The notes under the pieces: generated by a model | The model's database searches: none | What the model was told of the DNA's origin: nothing | What the model saw: the letters and a program-made list of their open reading frames with translations, nothing else | Program-made: the position numbers and the translations under genes | In this document: positions 11,169 through 23,228 of the stretch, one piece after another | How positions within the stretch are numbered: position 1 is the stretch's first letter | Layout of the letters: each line of letters opens with the position of its first letter | Source: Astrocystis sublimbata | Taxonomy: Eukaryota; Ascomycota; Sordariomycetes; Xylariales; Xylariaceae | Length of the DNA: 64,000 nucleotides | Direction: 5' to 3' | NCBI GenBank assembly: GCA_022453515.1 | Contig: JAJNNY010000011.1 | Coordinates: forward strand, 773,205 to 837,204

Positions 11169-12317
11169 ATGTCTTTCTACGAGCAAGACAGACAAAAGGT
11201 AACTTTCAGTTGCATGCGCCTGGCCCGTCCTGCCTGCTGACGAACCTTCTTACCACATCAGAAACGGCGCACCACGGAGGAAGGAGACTACGTCGACACC
11301 TCCAAGCCCAGTGCTTTCTTCAAACCCACCCAGGGCAGAGAATGGACCGTGTCTGTTGCTGTGGCCGGCAGTGTCTTGTCCACGTACGTCGCTGAACCCC
11401 ACTGAGGTTATATACGCGACTGACTCCCGCCCATCTACAGCTGTCGCCGCGATGATCAACGAATGAACATCGTCTCACGTATTGCGCGCGCCCTTGGCGT
11501 CTTCGGCGTAGACGAGATTGTTGTCTTCGACGACTCACCCATGGACTCACGTCCTGCCCACATCGACCCCAAGGCCTACAGCGGCGACATCGACCCCTGC
11601 GGCTATATCGACCACCTGCTGCAGTACATGGAGATGCCGCCCTTCATGCGCCGCTACCTGCTTGGCCTGCACCCCAACCTCAAAGCCGCCGGGCTCGCGG
11701 CCAGTCTCGACCTCCCCTCCCACCCCCACCAAGCCGACTGGCTGCCCTACTGCGAGGGCGTCACCACCGCTGACAAACCCCCAAACGGATCCGGCACTCT
11801 CGTCAGCGTCGGCCGCAAGGACCCCGTGTCCATCACCCACGATGTCCCGCCCAACACCCGCATCACCCTCGCGATGGACGAGAACGACCCCTCTAAAGGC
11901 GAGCCCGTCGACCCGGCTACCCCCAGGACAGAGGGTGGCTATTACTGGGGCTACAACGTGCGGCAGGCCAAGTCCCTCACCGCCGTGTTCGAGGAGTGCG
12001 CCTACCCTGACGGCTATGATCTGAGCATCGGCACATCTGAACGCGGCCTCCCCATCCCCGACGTTTTCACCGAGAAGAAGCTGAAGCACACGAGCTTCAA
12101 CCACCTGTTGATTGTTTTCGGAGGACCTCGTGGGCTCGAGTATGCTGCGGAGAACGACCCGTCGTTGCTGGAGATGGGCATCATCAGGGGGAGGACAAAG
12201 GAGTTGTTCGACCACTGGGTCAACATTCTACCCGGTCAGGGCAGTCGGACCATCAGGACTGAAGAGGCCATATACATCGGGCTGTCTGGCCTCAGGAGGG
12301 TATGGGAGAATAGGTGA
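11169..12317 (+). CDS. SPOUT-class RNA methyltransferase (C9orf114/SPOUT1 family), 342 aa
   Basis: Member of the DUF171/Methyltrn_RNA_3 family: trefoil-knot SAM-dependent enzymes related to human SPOUT1 (C9orf114) and yeast YMR310C/YGR283C. Exons are 11169-11198, 11262-11383 and 11441-12317, all GT..AG and in frame. After a short charged N-terminus comes the strand WTVSVAVAGSVLS. Then comes the family hallmark, a helix and strand reading ARALGVFGVDEIVVFDD. A middle OB-like insert follows (HPHQADWLPYCEGV), then the knot end with FGGPRGLEYA and the terminal NILPGQGSRTIRTEEA, typical of the SAM-binding knot. The length fits fungal homologues. The start is the only ATG giving this first exon. The RNA target is not known from sequence. 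Confidence 0.88.
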
Positions 12318-13108
12318 TTGTGTTTCTGCACTGTCTGTCTGTATTGCGAAGCGTTGCATCCCATGGCAGCTCACACCACACGATAGGCACCAAGCCTCTG
12401 TGCTGGTGGGCGAGCAGGAACCATTGTTATTGATGAATATGGCGGGCTGTATGAATTACCTACACTCCCATAATTACACAGGTGTTATATTGAAGTGATA
12501 CCCAAACCAATAGACACATAAATCAATGCAGCCGAGAACTTGGTGAATGAATGTCTATAGACGTGAAAAGCAGGCTTGCAAGAGCTCTTGCCACATCCTC
12601 GTGTTTTGAGCTCATGCAATCCTACTCGTTCCAAAATATGACATGCTTTCCTGAGCAGTTCAGACACATTGACGGCTCAAAGATACGCAACCTCGTATTT
12701 GTCTTGGACTGCTTACCTACGTACCTACTCGCATCTGATGTCACAATCCGGACATCGCCCCAATCAATTCTCAGGTTCTCCAACTCACCCACACACACAC
12801 TGATCGCCGCATTGCGCGGGGTCGGGCCCGTCGCACCCTCGGCAGATGCAGTCAGTCAGTCCATGATCCACGCGGTTACCAATGGGGAGTCTTCATGTCA
12901 TGTATCGGTATTATAGGGTAGTTTATACATCGAATAAGGAATGGAAATCTGGGCCGTCGCGCAATGTAACCAACCCGTCTCTCATCGGCAATAGCCGCAC
13001 GCAAATCTACCGTTCCGTGCTCGAAGGCGGAAGTGCAAGTAGCTGTTAGATATTAGATATTACTGAAACCGTCACATCACAGCCGCGAGCGAGGAGATAC
13101 AAGACACC
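12318..13108. other. intergenic, no gene recognised
   Basis: Between the convergent/tandem SPOUT and FAD-monooxygenase genes. Only short unsupported frames are present. Confidence 0.5.
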
Positions 13109-15349
13109 ATGGCTGGCATTACCACCAATGCACCAGGAGACCAGCAGATACACGGTACGTAATGATACTCTCGCTCACTCACCCCAGCTCACACTCATCG
13201 GCCTACCAAACTCACCTTCGTACCTCCTTCCTTACTCATACCCTACCCATACTCAACTCACACCCATACCAATACTCATACTCACAATCACTAACTGACT
13301 GTCCCCAGCCCTCGTAATTGGCGCCGGCCTCGGCGGCTGCGCCTGCGCCCTGGCCCTCCAGCACCACGGGCACTCGGTCGTCATCTACGAGAAGCTGCGC
13401 GCCTTCCGCCGGCTAGGCGATTCCTTGGGCCTAGGCGAGAATGCTCTGAAACTCCTCGAGCGCTGGGGCGGTAGACGCCTCTATGATACGCTGACGGGCA
13501 TCGGTAACCAGGCGCCCGATATGCAGATCCGAAGATGGGAAGATGGCAAGGTGTTGGCTGTGCAGCCGCTTAGTGAGTTTGGCTCGGTCTGTTTTGTTCT
13601 GTTCTGTTCTGTTCTGTTCTGTTCTGTTCTGTTCTGTGGGTTTTGGGGTTTTGGGGATTGGGTTTTGAAGACGGTTATGTATGGATGGTTTGCGGGTGAA
13701 GGTGAGGTGATGAGCGAAGATTGCTGGGAGTATCGGCAATGGGTTGATGAGCAGCAGCTGGAAATGGAATTAATCAGTTCATTCATTGCTGTCTACTGAC
13801 TGACTGACCGCCATAGTGGACATGGCCGGCTACATCGGCCATCGCGGCGACTACCACAACGCCTTTCTCGACGCGGTGCGCGACGCCGGCATCGAGATCC
13901 GCATGGGCTGCGAAGTCGTCGATTACGCAGATCCGGATCCGGACTCCCACGCCCTGCCGGCCATCATCCTCGCCGACGGCACCCGGGTCGCGGCCGACGT
14001 TGTCATCGGCGCAGACGGCATCAAGTCCCGCGCCCGCGAGCTCGTCCTCGGCTTCGCAGACGCTCCGAAAAGTAGCGGCTACTCGTGCTATCGCGCGTAC
14101 TTCGAGGGAAAGCATCTGAGAGAGGACCCCCTGTGTCGCGAGTTTGTTGATCATGATTGTGTGAATATTTGGTGAGTTGAGGAGTTTCGGTGGCGCACTC
14201 GCGGATGCTGTGTATTGTCGCTCAGTCGGCGAGGTAATTGTGTTGTGCTAAATGGTGGTCTTTGCCTTCGTGGTTTGTAGGATTGGGGAGGACACGCATT
14301 TGGTGCAAAATACCCGTAAGACATAGCCCTTGTTGCTTATCGCTCAGCGAAACTGTTCCTGAGAAGAAAAAAATGAGAGAAGAGAGCAGAGTAAATGTGT
14401 TGTTTATAGATTGGGTACGTAGGTGATGAACGATGGCTTGGCTAATCAGAAAAGCACCGTGACATAGTCCGAAACGGCGACGAGTTCAACTGGATCGTCA
14501 CGCGGAAGCTCTCGCACGAAGCCGACATGGAGATCACCGAGTCGTGGTTTCAAGAGGGCGACCTCGAAGACGTCGCGCGCGTCACGGCCACCGTGGACCC
14601 GCGAATCCGCGCCGCAGGTAAGATTCCTCGCCTAACTACCCAACCTCAGGTTCACCGGGGGATCGAACAGAGGAGAAAGAGTGTTATCGTATTAATTGGT
14701 AATCTCATTCAGTGGCCAAGACACCCTCCTGTCTCGACTGGAAGATCTGCTACCGCGACCCCTTGCCCACATGGGTCTCGCCTCGCAGCCACCGCATCGC
14801 CCTCCTCGGCGACAGCTGCCATCCGCACCTGCCGACGAGCGCGCAGGGCGCGAGCCAGGCGACCGAGAGCGCCGCCGTGCTCGCCGTGTGTCTGAAGCTG
14901 GCTGGGAAGGAGAGAATACCGCTTGCGGTGCGTGCCTGTCTACAGATTCTTCCGTTATTTTTCCTTGACCTGACCGTGACCTTGACCCTAACCTTGACTC
15001 CCACCCCAACACTCCAACATGAATGAAAACTAGCCCCTCCAGACCTACCTAGGTTATCTAGGTTACTTGCATACTGACCCCGACGTATTCACAGACGCGC
15101 ACATACGAGAAACTCCGCTTCGCACGCACCAGGGCGAGCCAGCGCAACGGTGAGGATCTGCGCGACCGCTGGCACACGGCACTCAAGGGCGTCGACGAGG
15201 GCGTCGAGATCGACCCCGAGTCGCTCAAGATACGGAATCGCTGGCTTTATGCCTTTGACGCGGAGGAGGATACGTTGCGGCGCTGGGGAGAAGTGTCTGG
15301 GGTGGTGGAGGGCGAGTTGGAAAGGGGGGTGATTACGCCTTTGTGTTAG
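13109..15349 (+). CDS. FAD-dependent aromatic monooxygenase (salicylate-hydroxylase-like), 7 exons, 439 aa
   Basis: Group A flavoprotein monooxygenase that hydroxylates an aromatic or polyketide-like substrate using NAD(P)H and O2. Exons are 13109-13154, 13309-13572, 13817-14171, 14281-14315, 14468-14617, 14713-14927 and 15095-15349, and all phases agree. The N-terminal Rossmann motif is VIGAGLGG (residues 18-25). The DG motif, GADGIKSRAR, sits in the middle and the second FAD motif is GDSCHPHLP. YEK closes the first beta-alpha-beta unit. There is no obvious signal or membrane anchor, so it is probably cytosolic. About 440 aa is normal. The 35-nt fourth exon is small but keeps WIGEDTHLVQNT in frame. 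The substrate cannot be assigned; no synthase gene lies beside it. Confidence 0.88.
13596..13637 (+). repeat. (GTTCT)n pentanucleotide microsatellite in intron 2
   Basis: About eight uninterrupted GTTCT units inside the FAD-monooxygenase intron 13573-13816. Likely length-variable between isolates. Confidence 0.95.
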
Positions 15350-16263
15350 GAAGGTCGAGGGGAGAGGATAGATACATGTACGACTTGTGACGAATCTACA
15401 GTTGGTATCGAGTGCATCCTACCTATACTTGATGTACTTACTACATCACCTAAGCAGGATGAAGTGGCCATGTTAGGTTGCGAGCTGTGCTTGATGTTCG
15501 TACCTGTTTATCCCTCTCTTCAAGCCTAAGTCTTGTTTGCTATCTTTACTCTTGTGCTTAACCTTGACGACCATTGTGAGAAAACTATTTTGTAGATGAC
15601 TGGACTTCATAAGCCCCTAAGCTACGTGTGTATCCACGATGTGTTCGAATACGATTCTTCCTTATAAAGTGTAAAATAACGCGTAGCATAAAACTACAGC
15701 GGCACTTTGGTAGAACATCACGACCCATTAAGCTACCCGAGTAGAAATATTCTAAGACTCTAGTAGGTAATCCAAGGTGTTTAGCAAAGTACGGAGGCCT
15801 GGGTTCCTGGGCTATCGTCGTAAGGATCACAAAGATCAAGTTTTGCTGAACTTGGCAGTTTTTTCATAAATCTACTTAGTCATTGCGCTTCGTTGAGTCA
15901 AATACCGACTAGGAAATAACAAATTGCCTCATAGTCTTACGAAGTACATCTCACCGGACAAGGATAAGAATAGAGTTGCCCACCCGGCCGATTATCAGCA
16001 AATCATAATCCTGCTGTCGCTCGGCCATGTTGTCCTTTGAATGTAGATGGTGGTATCACTGCAGCATATACCCGACTCATCGGCAATTGCTAGCGTTGGA
16101 CGAGACTTCGGAGAGGCCAGATACCACCAAACAGTCGAGTTGGGTCTTATCGTATAACAATCAAGAGTGTGCCGTACCCATCGGCCCGTCTTTCCTTTTC
16201 TTGCATCGCACCTATCGTGTCTTGTCTCACAGTACCACAACATAACACATCAATCCAATCCAA
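15350..16263. other. intergenic, no gene recognised
   Basis: About 0.9 kb between the FAD-monooxygenase stop and the small membrane protein stop (convergent). No supported feature. Confidence 0.5.
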
Positions 16264-16749
16264 TCAATATCCCTCCACAAGCGCCAGCACCGCGCTCGCA
16301 GCCCAGCTCATCGTCAACCACCCCAGGACCTCCAACATGCGCTGCGTGCGCTCCAGCGCCTCGTTGTAGTCGCCCATCTTGGGCAGCGGGACCTTGCCGG
16401 CCGTGGCGTCTTTGCCGCTCCCGCCAGCCCAGAAGTCCTGCAGATGCGTCCGCGCCGCCCACACCGCGGCCGCCATGACCGGCGACGCGAAGGTGCGCAC
16501 CAGAAACCCGTACGACGCGCCTCCTGAGACCAAGAGCACCGAGGCCACGAAGGAGGCTAGGATCGAGATCGCCCCGGACGCTTGCGTCGTGCGCGTCTTG
16601 TGCAGCTGCTGCGCGGCCGTGTCGCTGACTTTTGCGAGCTTTTTGGATGTCTCTTCGTATGAGAGGAGCTTGGTTATCGCTACTTGCGATTGCAGCGCGC
16701 CGTAGGCGGCGATGACGAGTTGCGCCACGTGGACGAATTTGAGAAGCAT
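16264..16749 (-). CDS. Small hypothetical membrane protein, 161 aa
   Basis: Single-exon frame with an ATG at 16749 and no nearby alternative. The N-terminus is hydrophobic (LLKFVHVAQLVIAAYGALQ). A helix of hydrophobic and small residues lies at about 60-80 (ISILASFVASVLLVSGGASYGFL) and another at the C-terminus (EVLGWLTMSWAASAVLALVEGY). A charged helix between the first and second segments carries KKLAKVSDTAAQQLHKTR. Codon use is GC-rich like its neighbours, which supports a real gene. I recognise no family; two to three membrane passes are predicted. Confidence 0.65.
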   Translation of the reverse strand: MLLKFVHVAQLVIAAYGALQSQVAITKLLSYEETSKKLAKVSDTAAQQLHKTRTTQASGAISILASFVASVLLVSGGASYGFLVRTFASPVMAAAVWAARTHLQDFWAGGSGKDATAGKVPLPKMGDYNEALERTQRMLEVLGWLTMSWAASAVLALVEGY

Positions 16750-18239
16750 GGTTGGCGCGTGGGAGTTGTTGATTGAAAATGTGCAGCGGAAGTTGGCGAG
16801 AATTCTGGTGCGGTGATGATGTTAATTGCGGGGGGTGTCAGATGGTGAGAGTGAGTGTGTTGTTTTGGTCAAGTGTGTTTTGTCCGGTTGATTTGGTGTC
16901 TACATAGTGCCTATATAGATGACGTCATGGCGCTACTGAGACTCAGCTGTTGCCCACGTGCTGGAGGAACTACTTTTGCTACGACTAGAATAGTCAGATT
17001 ACTTGAAGAGAACTCCATATTTCAAATGTTTCGCAACTTTGGCAGTTCATGGCCATGGTCATTCGATCCACCTCCAAGCTTGCCAAGTCGGTTCAGTGCA
17101 GCATTGATATGAACATGCGACTAGAAACTTTCGCGCGGCACATGAATGACAATTTAATGAAAAACCGAATGACCGTCACAGGGAACGGGTTTCATGAATA
17201 TCTGTCCTCTACCTTGTCTATTAGCTACTCGACAACGGTGGCGTACTATGTGTGTCGTCTTCTGGGGGTGACGCTGTCCGCTAGCTAGCCGCTCATTGCC
17301 ATTGCGATTGATGGTTGATAGCTGCTTGTGGTAGTTGGCATCTATATCAACTAACTCCTACATCAGTGCTCGTATTTCCACTGTCCAACGATGTAGGATC
17401 GTGTCTTTTGGAGTAATTAGTTTTTGACCATATCCCATGTGACAACCATGCTTCTTAAGACGGCCTTCAGGGGTCGAGCCACGACAGGCATGCAAGCGCA
17501 GATAAGCCCAATTTTCGACTCGATGATACTGGTTATAAATACAATATGGGAATCATAGCCAACGGAGTGGGCTCGAGGCTGTGGAATTCGATAAAAAAAG
17601 CCTACTTACCCAAATGCATATACTATGTCCCGAGTTCCATCGGCCTGATCCTATAAGTAGCGCGTCGCCAGCCCCCCAGTTGAGGCGCCAATACCTCTTG
17701 GTAAAGTATCAGTATCTCAGGAAACCATAAGAGCAGCGAGTGACAACGGTTTCGCCAATGACTATCTTGGTCAAATGCACAAGTGCTGAAGCAGACTGTC
17801 GGGTCAAGGCAATCGACAACCGAACTGTCGAGGCTAGGGTTAATTATATTTAGATCAGCGTTACCAACGGGTGACCGTCACAGAACTGCCTGGTCAGGGA
17901 CCTGATCTGACTTAAGCTTCAATGTTGGTTGTCTGCGCTTATGATTTTATGCATTTGGTGTAACATAGGAGGCAGCGCACCGGTCTGGCTTGGGTTCCGT
18001 TTCTTGGCAGCACAAGTAGGTAGTAGCTTCCAACACCACCCGCTCTTTGTGCAAGCCTTGGACTAATGATAGTCTTTCATTCTCATCCCTGACTTCGTAA
18101 TGGGAACCTTCTGAGTGTTTTTGCAAGCGTTGGTACCTTTTTATTTTATTCTTTACCTACTTGCCCATGAAGAACCGACATCCCAAGTAAGACTCGTTGT
18201 GGACAGCGACCAGAAACTCACCCTAAACCCTCTTCAAAC
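16750..18239. other. 1.5 kb intergenic region between divergent genes
   Basis: Upstream of both the small membrane protein (minus) and the P450 (plus). Frames are short with no recognisable motif. It is the longest gap in the single-copy region; I see no transposon end or RNA gene. Confidence 0.5.
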
Positions 18240-20150
18240 ATGTTCACATACATTCTTGTGGCGGTGGTTGCGCTGCTGGTACCTTATATCTTCACTTCAG
18301 TTCGCCATAAACGCCTAAGGCAATTTTCTCGTTTTGCCCAACTCCCCCCTTCACCAATCTTGGGTCATCTCCAGACCTTAGACGAGTTTATCAAACGCGC
18401 ACCTCCCAACGCACATCCAGGTGACTAGCTATCCTCTTGCAAATGAATCCCACCAGGGCTCTTTTTATAATTAATATCTGAGTAGATGTGGCGATTGCAT
18501 CGATGCACGAGGCCTTGGGCCGTCCGCCAGCCATGCTCATAGACCTACGGCCTATTAGCCCGCCCCTTCTCGTCATAGGAAGCTATGAGGTTGCAGAGCA
18601 GATTTCCAAGGCTTCCAGTCGCTTCCCTCACAGTCCTCCCAAGGCACCGCAAACTTGGGAACATCTGGAGCACTTGACTGGGCCTACGTCTGTTGCATCT
18701 TCTCAGGTGAGGCAGCATCTCTTGATTCTGAATTGTCTTTCCACAAGCCTTGGGATGGTACTGGTGATGACAGTACTTACACCATGGCATCGTAGGGCGA
18801 GAGCTGGAAGACGCTTCGTAAACGCTTCAATCCTGGCTTTGCGCCTCATCATCTCCTGAGCTTACTTCCTTCCATCATCGATACATCCTCCCTCTTTATC
18901 GACCATCTCGATAGATTCGCTAGTTCTGGAAAGGAGTTTTCGCTTCAGGAACTTGCTACGAACTTAACCTTTGACATTATCGGGCGTGTGGCTCTTGATA
19001 TCGACATGGTTTGTGATTCTTATAGTCTCGATGTTTGCGAGAATGTTAGACTAAAATACTAGTAGGGTGCCCAAAGTGCCGAGCCGACGGACTTCATGCG
19101 CGTGTTCCATGAGCTCATACAAACCTATGCCGACGAGCAGATAACCCTACCTTGGTGGTGTACCCCTCGGCTAGAATGGAGACGTAGAAGTCTCGCGAGG
19201 CGTGTGAGGAACGCTCTCAAATCGATCGTCCGCGAACGATACGCCGAGCTTGCGCACAGTGCCAAGTCCCGCAGCATCCTCTCAATGAGTCTCCAGGAGA
19301 TCGAGGACTTGAGTCCACAAACAGTGGATGTGACGTGTGACCAGCTAAGTACATTTCTCTTTGCCGGTCATGATACGACCAGTACGACAATAGCCTGGGC
19401 ATTTTACGAACTGTCACGCACTCCCCATGCGCTGCGAGCCGTTCGCAACGAATTAGATGATATTTTGGGCCCCGACTCGGATCCAAAATCTGTCCGCGCC
19501 CGGCTTTTGGGCCCTGGCGGAGAGGAACTCGTGCATAGAATGACCTACACGACCGCCGTGATCAAGGAAGTTCTGCGCCTTTGGCCTCCCGGCGGGACAT
19601 CGCGCATGACTAAGCCTGGTGATGGGCTGAGGGTTACTCTACCTGCCTCATCGTCTTCGTCGGGCGGTGACTTGTGCGAGATGGATCTGGATGGATTGAT
19701 GATTTACCCACCCCATTCCATTATTCAGCGAGACCCCTCCGTGTTCGGTGACACAGCCGATGTCTTTGTACCGGAGCGCTGGCTGGGCCAGGCTGGCTCG
19801 GAGAAAGCCCCAGCCGGAGCATGGAGGGCATTTGAGAGGGGCCCCAGAGGCTGCATTGGCCAGGAGCTGGCTATGATAGAATCCCGCATCGTCCTTGCGT
19901 TGGCGGTGCGGCGTTTTGACTTCATCAAGGTTGGTATCGGAGCAGTCGCAATGAATGACACCAGCGGGCAACCGGAAATGGATAAGCATGGTCAATTCAA
20001 GGTGGTTAAGGAGATGTACATGGTGAGTTCGGCCAACGAAAGTTCACGACTATGACAAAAGTTACTTCGGCGCTGACGGAGATACAGAAGATGCAGGTTA
20101 CGGCAAAGCCGGTTGATGGCATGGTAATGAAGGTCAAGCTAGCTCCATGA
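18240..20150 (+). CDS. Cytochrome P450 monooxygenase, 5 exons, 544 aa
   Basis: ER-anchored haem-thiolate oxygenase. Exons are 18240-18420, 18486-18706, 18796-19008, 19066-20022 and 20088-20150; spliced frame is unbroken. An N-terminal membrane anchor covers residues 4-20 (YILVAVVALLVPYIF), followed by a Pro-rich hinge (LPPSPILG). The oxygen-binding I-helix motif AGHDTTS is at about 305-311. The K-helix ExxR is in KEVLRLWPP. The haem loop FERGPRGCIGQE has the axial cysteine at about residue 468. GESWKTLRKRFNPGF is the usual C-helix W..R region. The family resembles fungal P450s of secondary metabolism, but no backbone synthase is adjacent. Substrate unknown. The intron 3 donor (GTTTGT) is unusual but is followed by a good acceptor, and both flanking exons are clearly P450. 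Confidence 0.9.
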
Positions 20151-20933
20151 TCTGACGAGAGAAGATTTCTGAGCTGTATCGGCCTCCCCAGTTGAGTCAC
20201 TAGGCCTGAGTTCACGAAGCAAGACTTCTGTGATGGTTCCTTACATCATTGGTTTCACCTCGAAACTTTTCAATGCGAGTGGGATAGTTTACTAGAGTAG
20301 GCAACGGGCATCTTGTCTTTGGCTAGACTTGAATTATCTAGCTACCTGCCCGGACAATAACTACTGTGTATCTTGTGTAATAGCAAAATGTGGGCAACTA
20401 TCATAGTAAATCAGCATAATGTTATTGAAATTAAACAGAAATATAAAGTAAGAAATGATTATTTAGTATTCACGACTGATTACAATATCTAGATTGGAAA
20501 CATTATTCCACATGATGGTGAGGATATTGAACACAAGTATGCTTGTACTTGGAGTATTGCTAAAAGCTGACTGGCTGGGTCCGGTTTCCTCCGCGACCCG
20601 GCGTTAGCCGATGATAGCCCCGCCTGGACCCTGCCAAGCTGCGGCCAATCAAGAAACACCAAAAAGTATTCGCCATCGGCCTATCTCCATCAGCCTGTTA
20701 ATTCCATCACCTGGCATCATCACTTACCTCCCGCCATCCTTGCCACTTGCTTACCATTCGCACCCTCGGCACCACCCATCAAGCTCCCCTGCTGTATCGC
20801 AACTTGTTCTTTGTGAAATTTGATATTGGACCTGGAGCACAAGAGTGTCGCTTCGAAGAAACCGAGCTTGTCACATCGCAGGGACAAAGAGGACGGTGAG
20901 GCGAGATCAGACGGGCCAGAGGGACAATACGAG
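20151..20933. other. intergenic between P450 and lipoyl synthase
   Basis: Contains AT-rich P450 downstream sequence and the lipoyl synthase promoter. The long open frame reaches back to 20820, but it has no ATG before 20934. Confidence 0.55.
20645..20649 (+). promoter_or_regulatory. CCAAT box upstream of lipoyl synthase
   Basis: CCAAT in the context GCGGCCAATCAAG, 285 bases before the start codon. This motif is bound by the HAP complex in ascomycetes, which regulates many mitochondrial and iron-sulfur genes. Position and gene type fit, but a five-base motif is weak evidence. Confidence 0.3.
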
Positions 20934-22247
20934 ATGGCGTCGGCGCCCGCCACCATGCAGCGCATACGCGCACCGCTGCAGCGAGTCATAGCCGCCTCGA
21001 CAACAAGAAGCTCGAGTCTTGCGCTCTCACGATCATACGCCACCATCCCCACCAGCAGTGCCACCGAGCCATCATCATCATCCACAGCAACCTCCACATC
21101 ACCAGCGCCCACGACACGACGGCCTACCTACTTCAAAGACACATCCCTCGGCTCGCTCGATGACTTCCTCTCCACATCCTCGCCCTCGTCGCCCCTGGCC
21201 CCGAGTGACGCCTACACCCTGCGCACCGCCGAGGTTGGCCCGGCCTCGAACCGGCGCACCATCACGCGGCTGCCCGAGTGGCTGAAGACGCCCATCCCCG
21301 CCGGTAACGACAACTACAAGCAGATCAAGAAGGACCTGCGCGGCCTGGGCCTGCACACCGTCTGCGAGGAGGCCCGCTGCCCCAACATCTCCGAGTGCTG
21401 GGGCGGCAGCAACAAGAACGCCGCCACCGCCACCATCATGCTGATGGGCGACACCTGCACCCGCGGCTGCCGCTTCTGCAGCGTCAAGACGAACCGCAAC
21501 CCCTCGCCCCTCGACCCCCACGAGCCCGAGAACACCGCCGAGGCCCTCGCACGCTGGGGGCTGGGCTACGTCGTGCTGACGAGCGTCGACCGCGACGACC
21601 TGGCCGACGGCGGCGCCCACCACTTCGCCGACACCATCCGGCGCATCAAGAGCAAGAAGCCCTCGCTGCTGGTCGAGGCCCTGACCGGCGACTTCCGCGG
21701 CGACCTGGACATGGTGCGCCTCGTGGCTGAGAGCGGGCTCGACGTCTACGCCCACAACGTCGAGACCGTCGAGGCATTGACGCCCTACGTGCGCGACCGC
21801 CGCGCCACCTTCCGCCAGAGCCTCGAGGTGCTGCGCGCCGCGAAGCAGGTTAAGGGCGCCGACGGGAACCACGTCATCACTAAGACCAGCCTGATGCTCG
21901 GCCTGGGCGAGCAGGAGCACGAGCTCATGGACGCGCTCAAGGAGCTGCGCAAGGCCGACGTCGACGTCGTCACCTTCGGCCAGTACATGCGGCCCACGAA
22001 GCGCCATCTCAAGGTCGAGAAGTACGTCACCCCGGCCGAGTTCGAGATGTGGCGCCAGCGCGCCGTCGATATGGGGTTCTTGTATGTCGCTAGTGGGCCT
22101 CTGGTCAGGAGCAGCTACAAGGCTGGCGAGGCCTTCATTGAGAATGTGCTGAGACGGCGCGCGGGCGGGCCGCCTGCGGGCTTGAGCGGGAAGCTGGAGG
22201 ATGCGGCCGTGGTAGAGGCGATTATGAAGAACGAGTCCTCGGCTTGA
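20934..22247 (+). CDS. LIP5: Lipoyl synthase, mitochondrial, 437 aa
   Basis: Radical-SAM enzyme that inserts two sulfurs into octanoyl chains on lipoyl-domain proteins (pyruvate and 2-oxoglutarate dehydrogenases, glycine cleavage) in the mitochondrial matrix. Single exon. The N-terminus is a Ser/Ala/Arg-rich presequence ([15 protein letters not shown]). The auxiliary cluster cysteines are [12 protein letters not shown] (Cys144, 149, 155). The radical-SAM motif is CTRGCRFC (Cys175, 179, 182). [15 protein letters not shown] and [13 protein letters not shown] are family blocks, and the C-terminal RSSYKAGE holds the conserved serine that ligates the auxiliary cluster. Start at ATG 20934 is the first ATG of the frame; a second Met eight codons on is equally plausible. 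The symbol follows the yeast name. Confidence 0.96.
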   Translation: MASAPATMQRIRAPLQRVIAASTTRSSSLALSRSYATIPTSSATEPSSSSTATSTSPAPTTRRPTYFKDTSLGSLDDFLSTSSPSSPLAPSDAYTLRTAEVGPASNRRTITRLPEWLKTPIPAGNDNYKQIKKDLRGLGLHTVCEEARCPNISECWGGSNKNAATATIMLMGDTCTRGCRFCSVKTNRNPSPLDPHEPENTAEALARWGLGYVVLTSVDRDDLADGGAHHFADTIRRIKSKKPSLLVEALTGDFRGDLDMVRLVAESGLDVYAHNVETVEALTPYVRDRRATFRQSLEVLRAAKQVKGADGNHVITKTSLMLGLGEQEHELMDALKELRKADVDVVTFGQYMRPTKRHLKVEKYVTPAEFEMWRQRAVDMGFLYVASGPLVRSSYKAGEAFIENVLRRRAGGPPAGLSGKLEDAAVVEAIMKNESSA

Positions 22248-23228
22248 AAGGAGTGGCTTCTACTTACCTAGCTAGCTAGCACAGCGTAGCATGAAGACAT
22301 GTTCCGCATTTCTGATTGGGATGAACGTGAAAGTCAACCAGATTTTCCATTAGGATCAGGTGGGAGCTGTGTATCATTTCCCTGTATAAATTCTTTTTGT
22401 TACATCTTGGGCATCGGGCAATCGACTATATAGATGGGTGGACTGGCGGCATGGTACCAAAAGTCGACATGAGAGTTATCGACGCTAGGCGCAACGGACT
22501 TGAGATCCTTTCAACTAGGACAGGACGCAATGTTAGGGTAGACATACATATGGCGAATTTAAATGATACAATGCATTTTTCTCCCGTTGTCATCCACTGC
22601 TCATTTGTCTGTTAAGGTGTCGTGCTCATTAAGTGATCAGATTACCAAGCCCATGAGGTCGTAGAGACGACTCGCATGTACTTACACTTGCACGCGTCCG
22701 ATCCCCAATCATCACCAGATTGCAGCTGCGAGACTTCGAGGACTCGGGCGCCGCCCTACCTAGCAACTCCTTCACACCAGCATACCTAGGTACTTAGTAC
22801 TTAGCGACGAAGCCTCGCGCACCTACATTACCTTAGCCATTTCAAGCCGAGACCACCCCGGTCTGTATCCCGCATCCCTCTACAAGAACAAGGACGACAA
22901 GAGTTGAAGGGGAAGGGACATCCTATTCAGTCATTGTGCATTGTTTTGCGGCTATTGGTGCATCTCGTGATCTACTCTAATCATATCTATTCGATTTTGC
23001 ATCCCGAAGACACCAGCTCTTGAGCTCTATCTACATAGCTTTCTAAGGATATACAATGACAGCTTCGTTCCGTGTCCCCGCTCGTCATAACAATTCTGTA
23101 CCTAGCGCATGCTCTATCATGTCATCCCATTGCATCCCGGTCTTGACACCCAACCAAGTCAATCAAGCTACCAGCTTGTCTCGTTCCCCAGTCTTAGTCC
23201 CATGCAAGACTCATCATCGTCATCATCA
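22248..23228. other. intergenic, no gene recognised
   Basis: About 1 kb between lipoyl synthase and the convergent NUDIX gene. Short CTAGCTAG and CCTAGGTAC motifs only. Confidence 0.5.
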
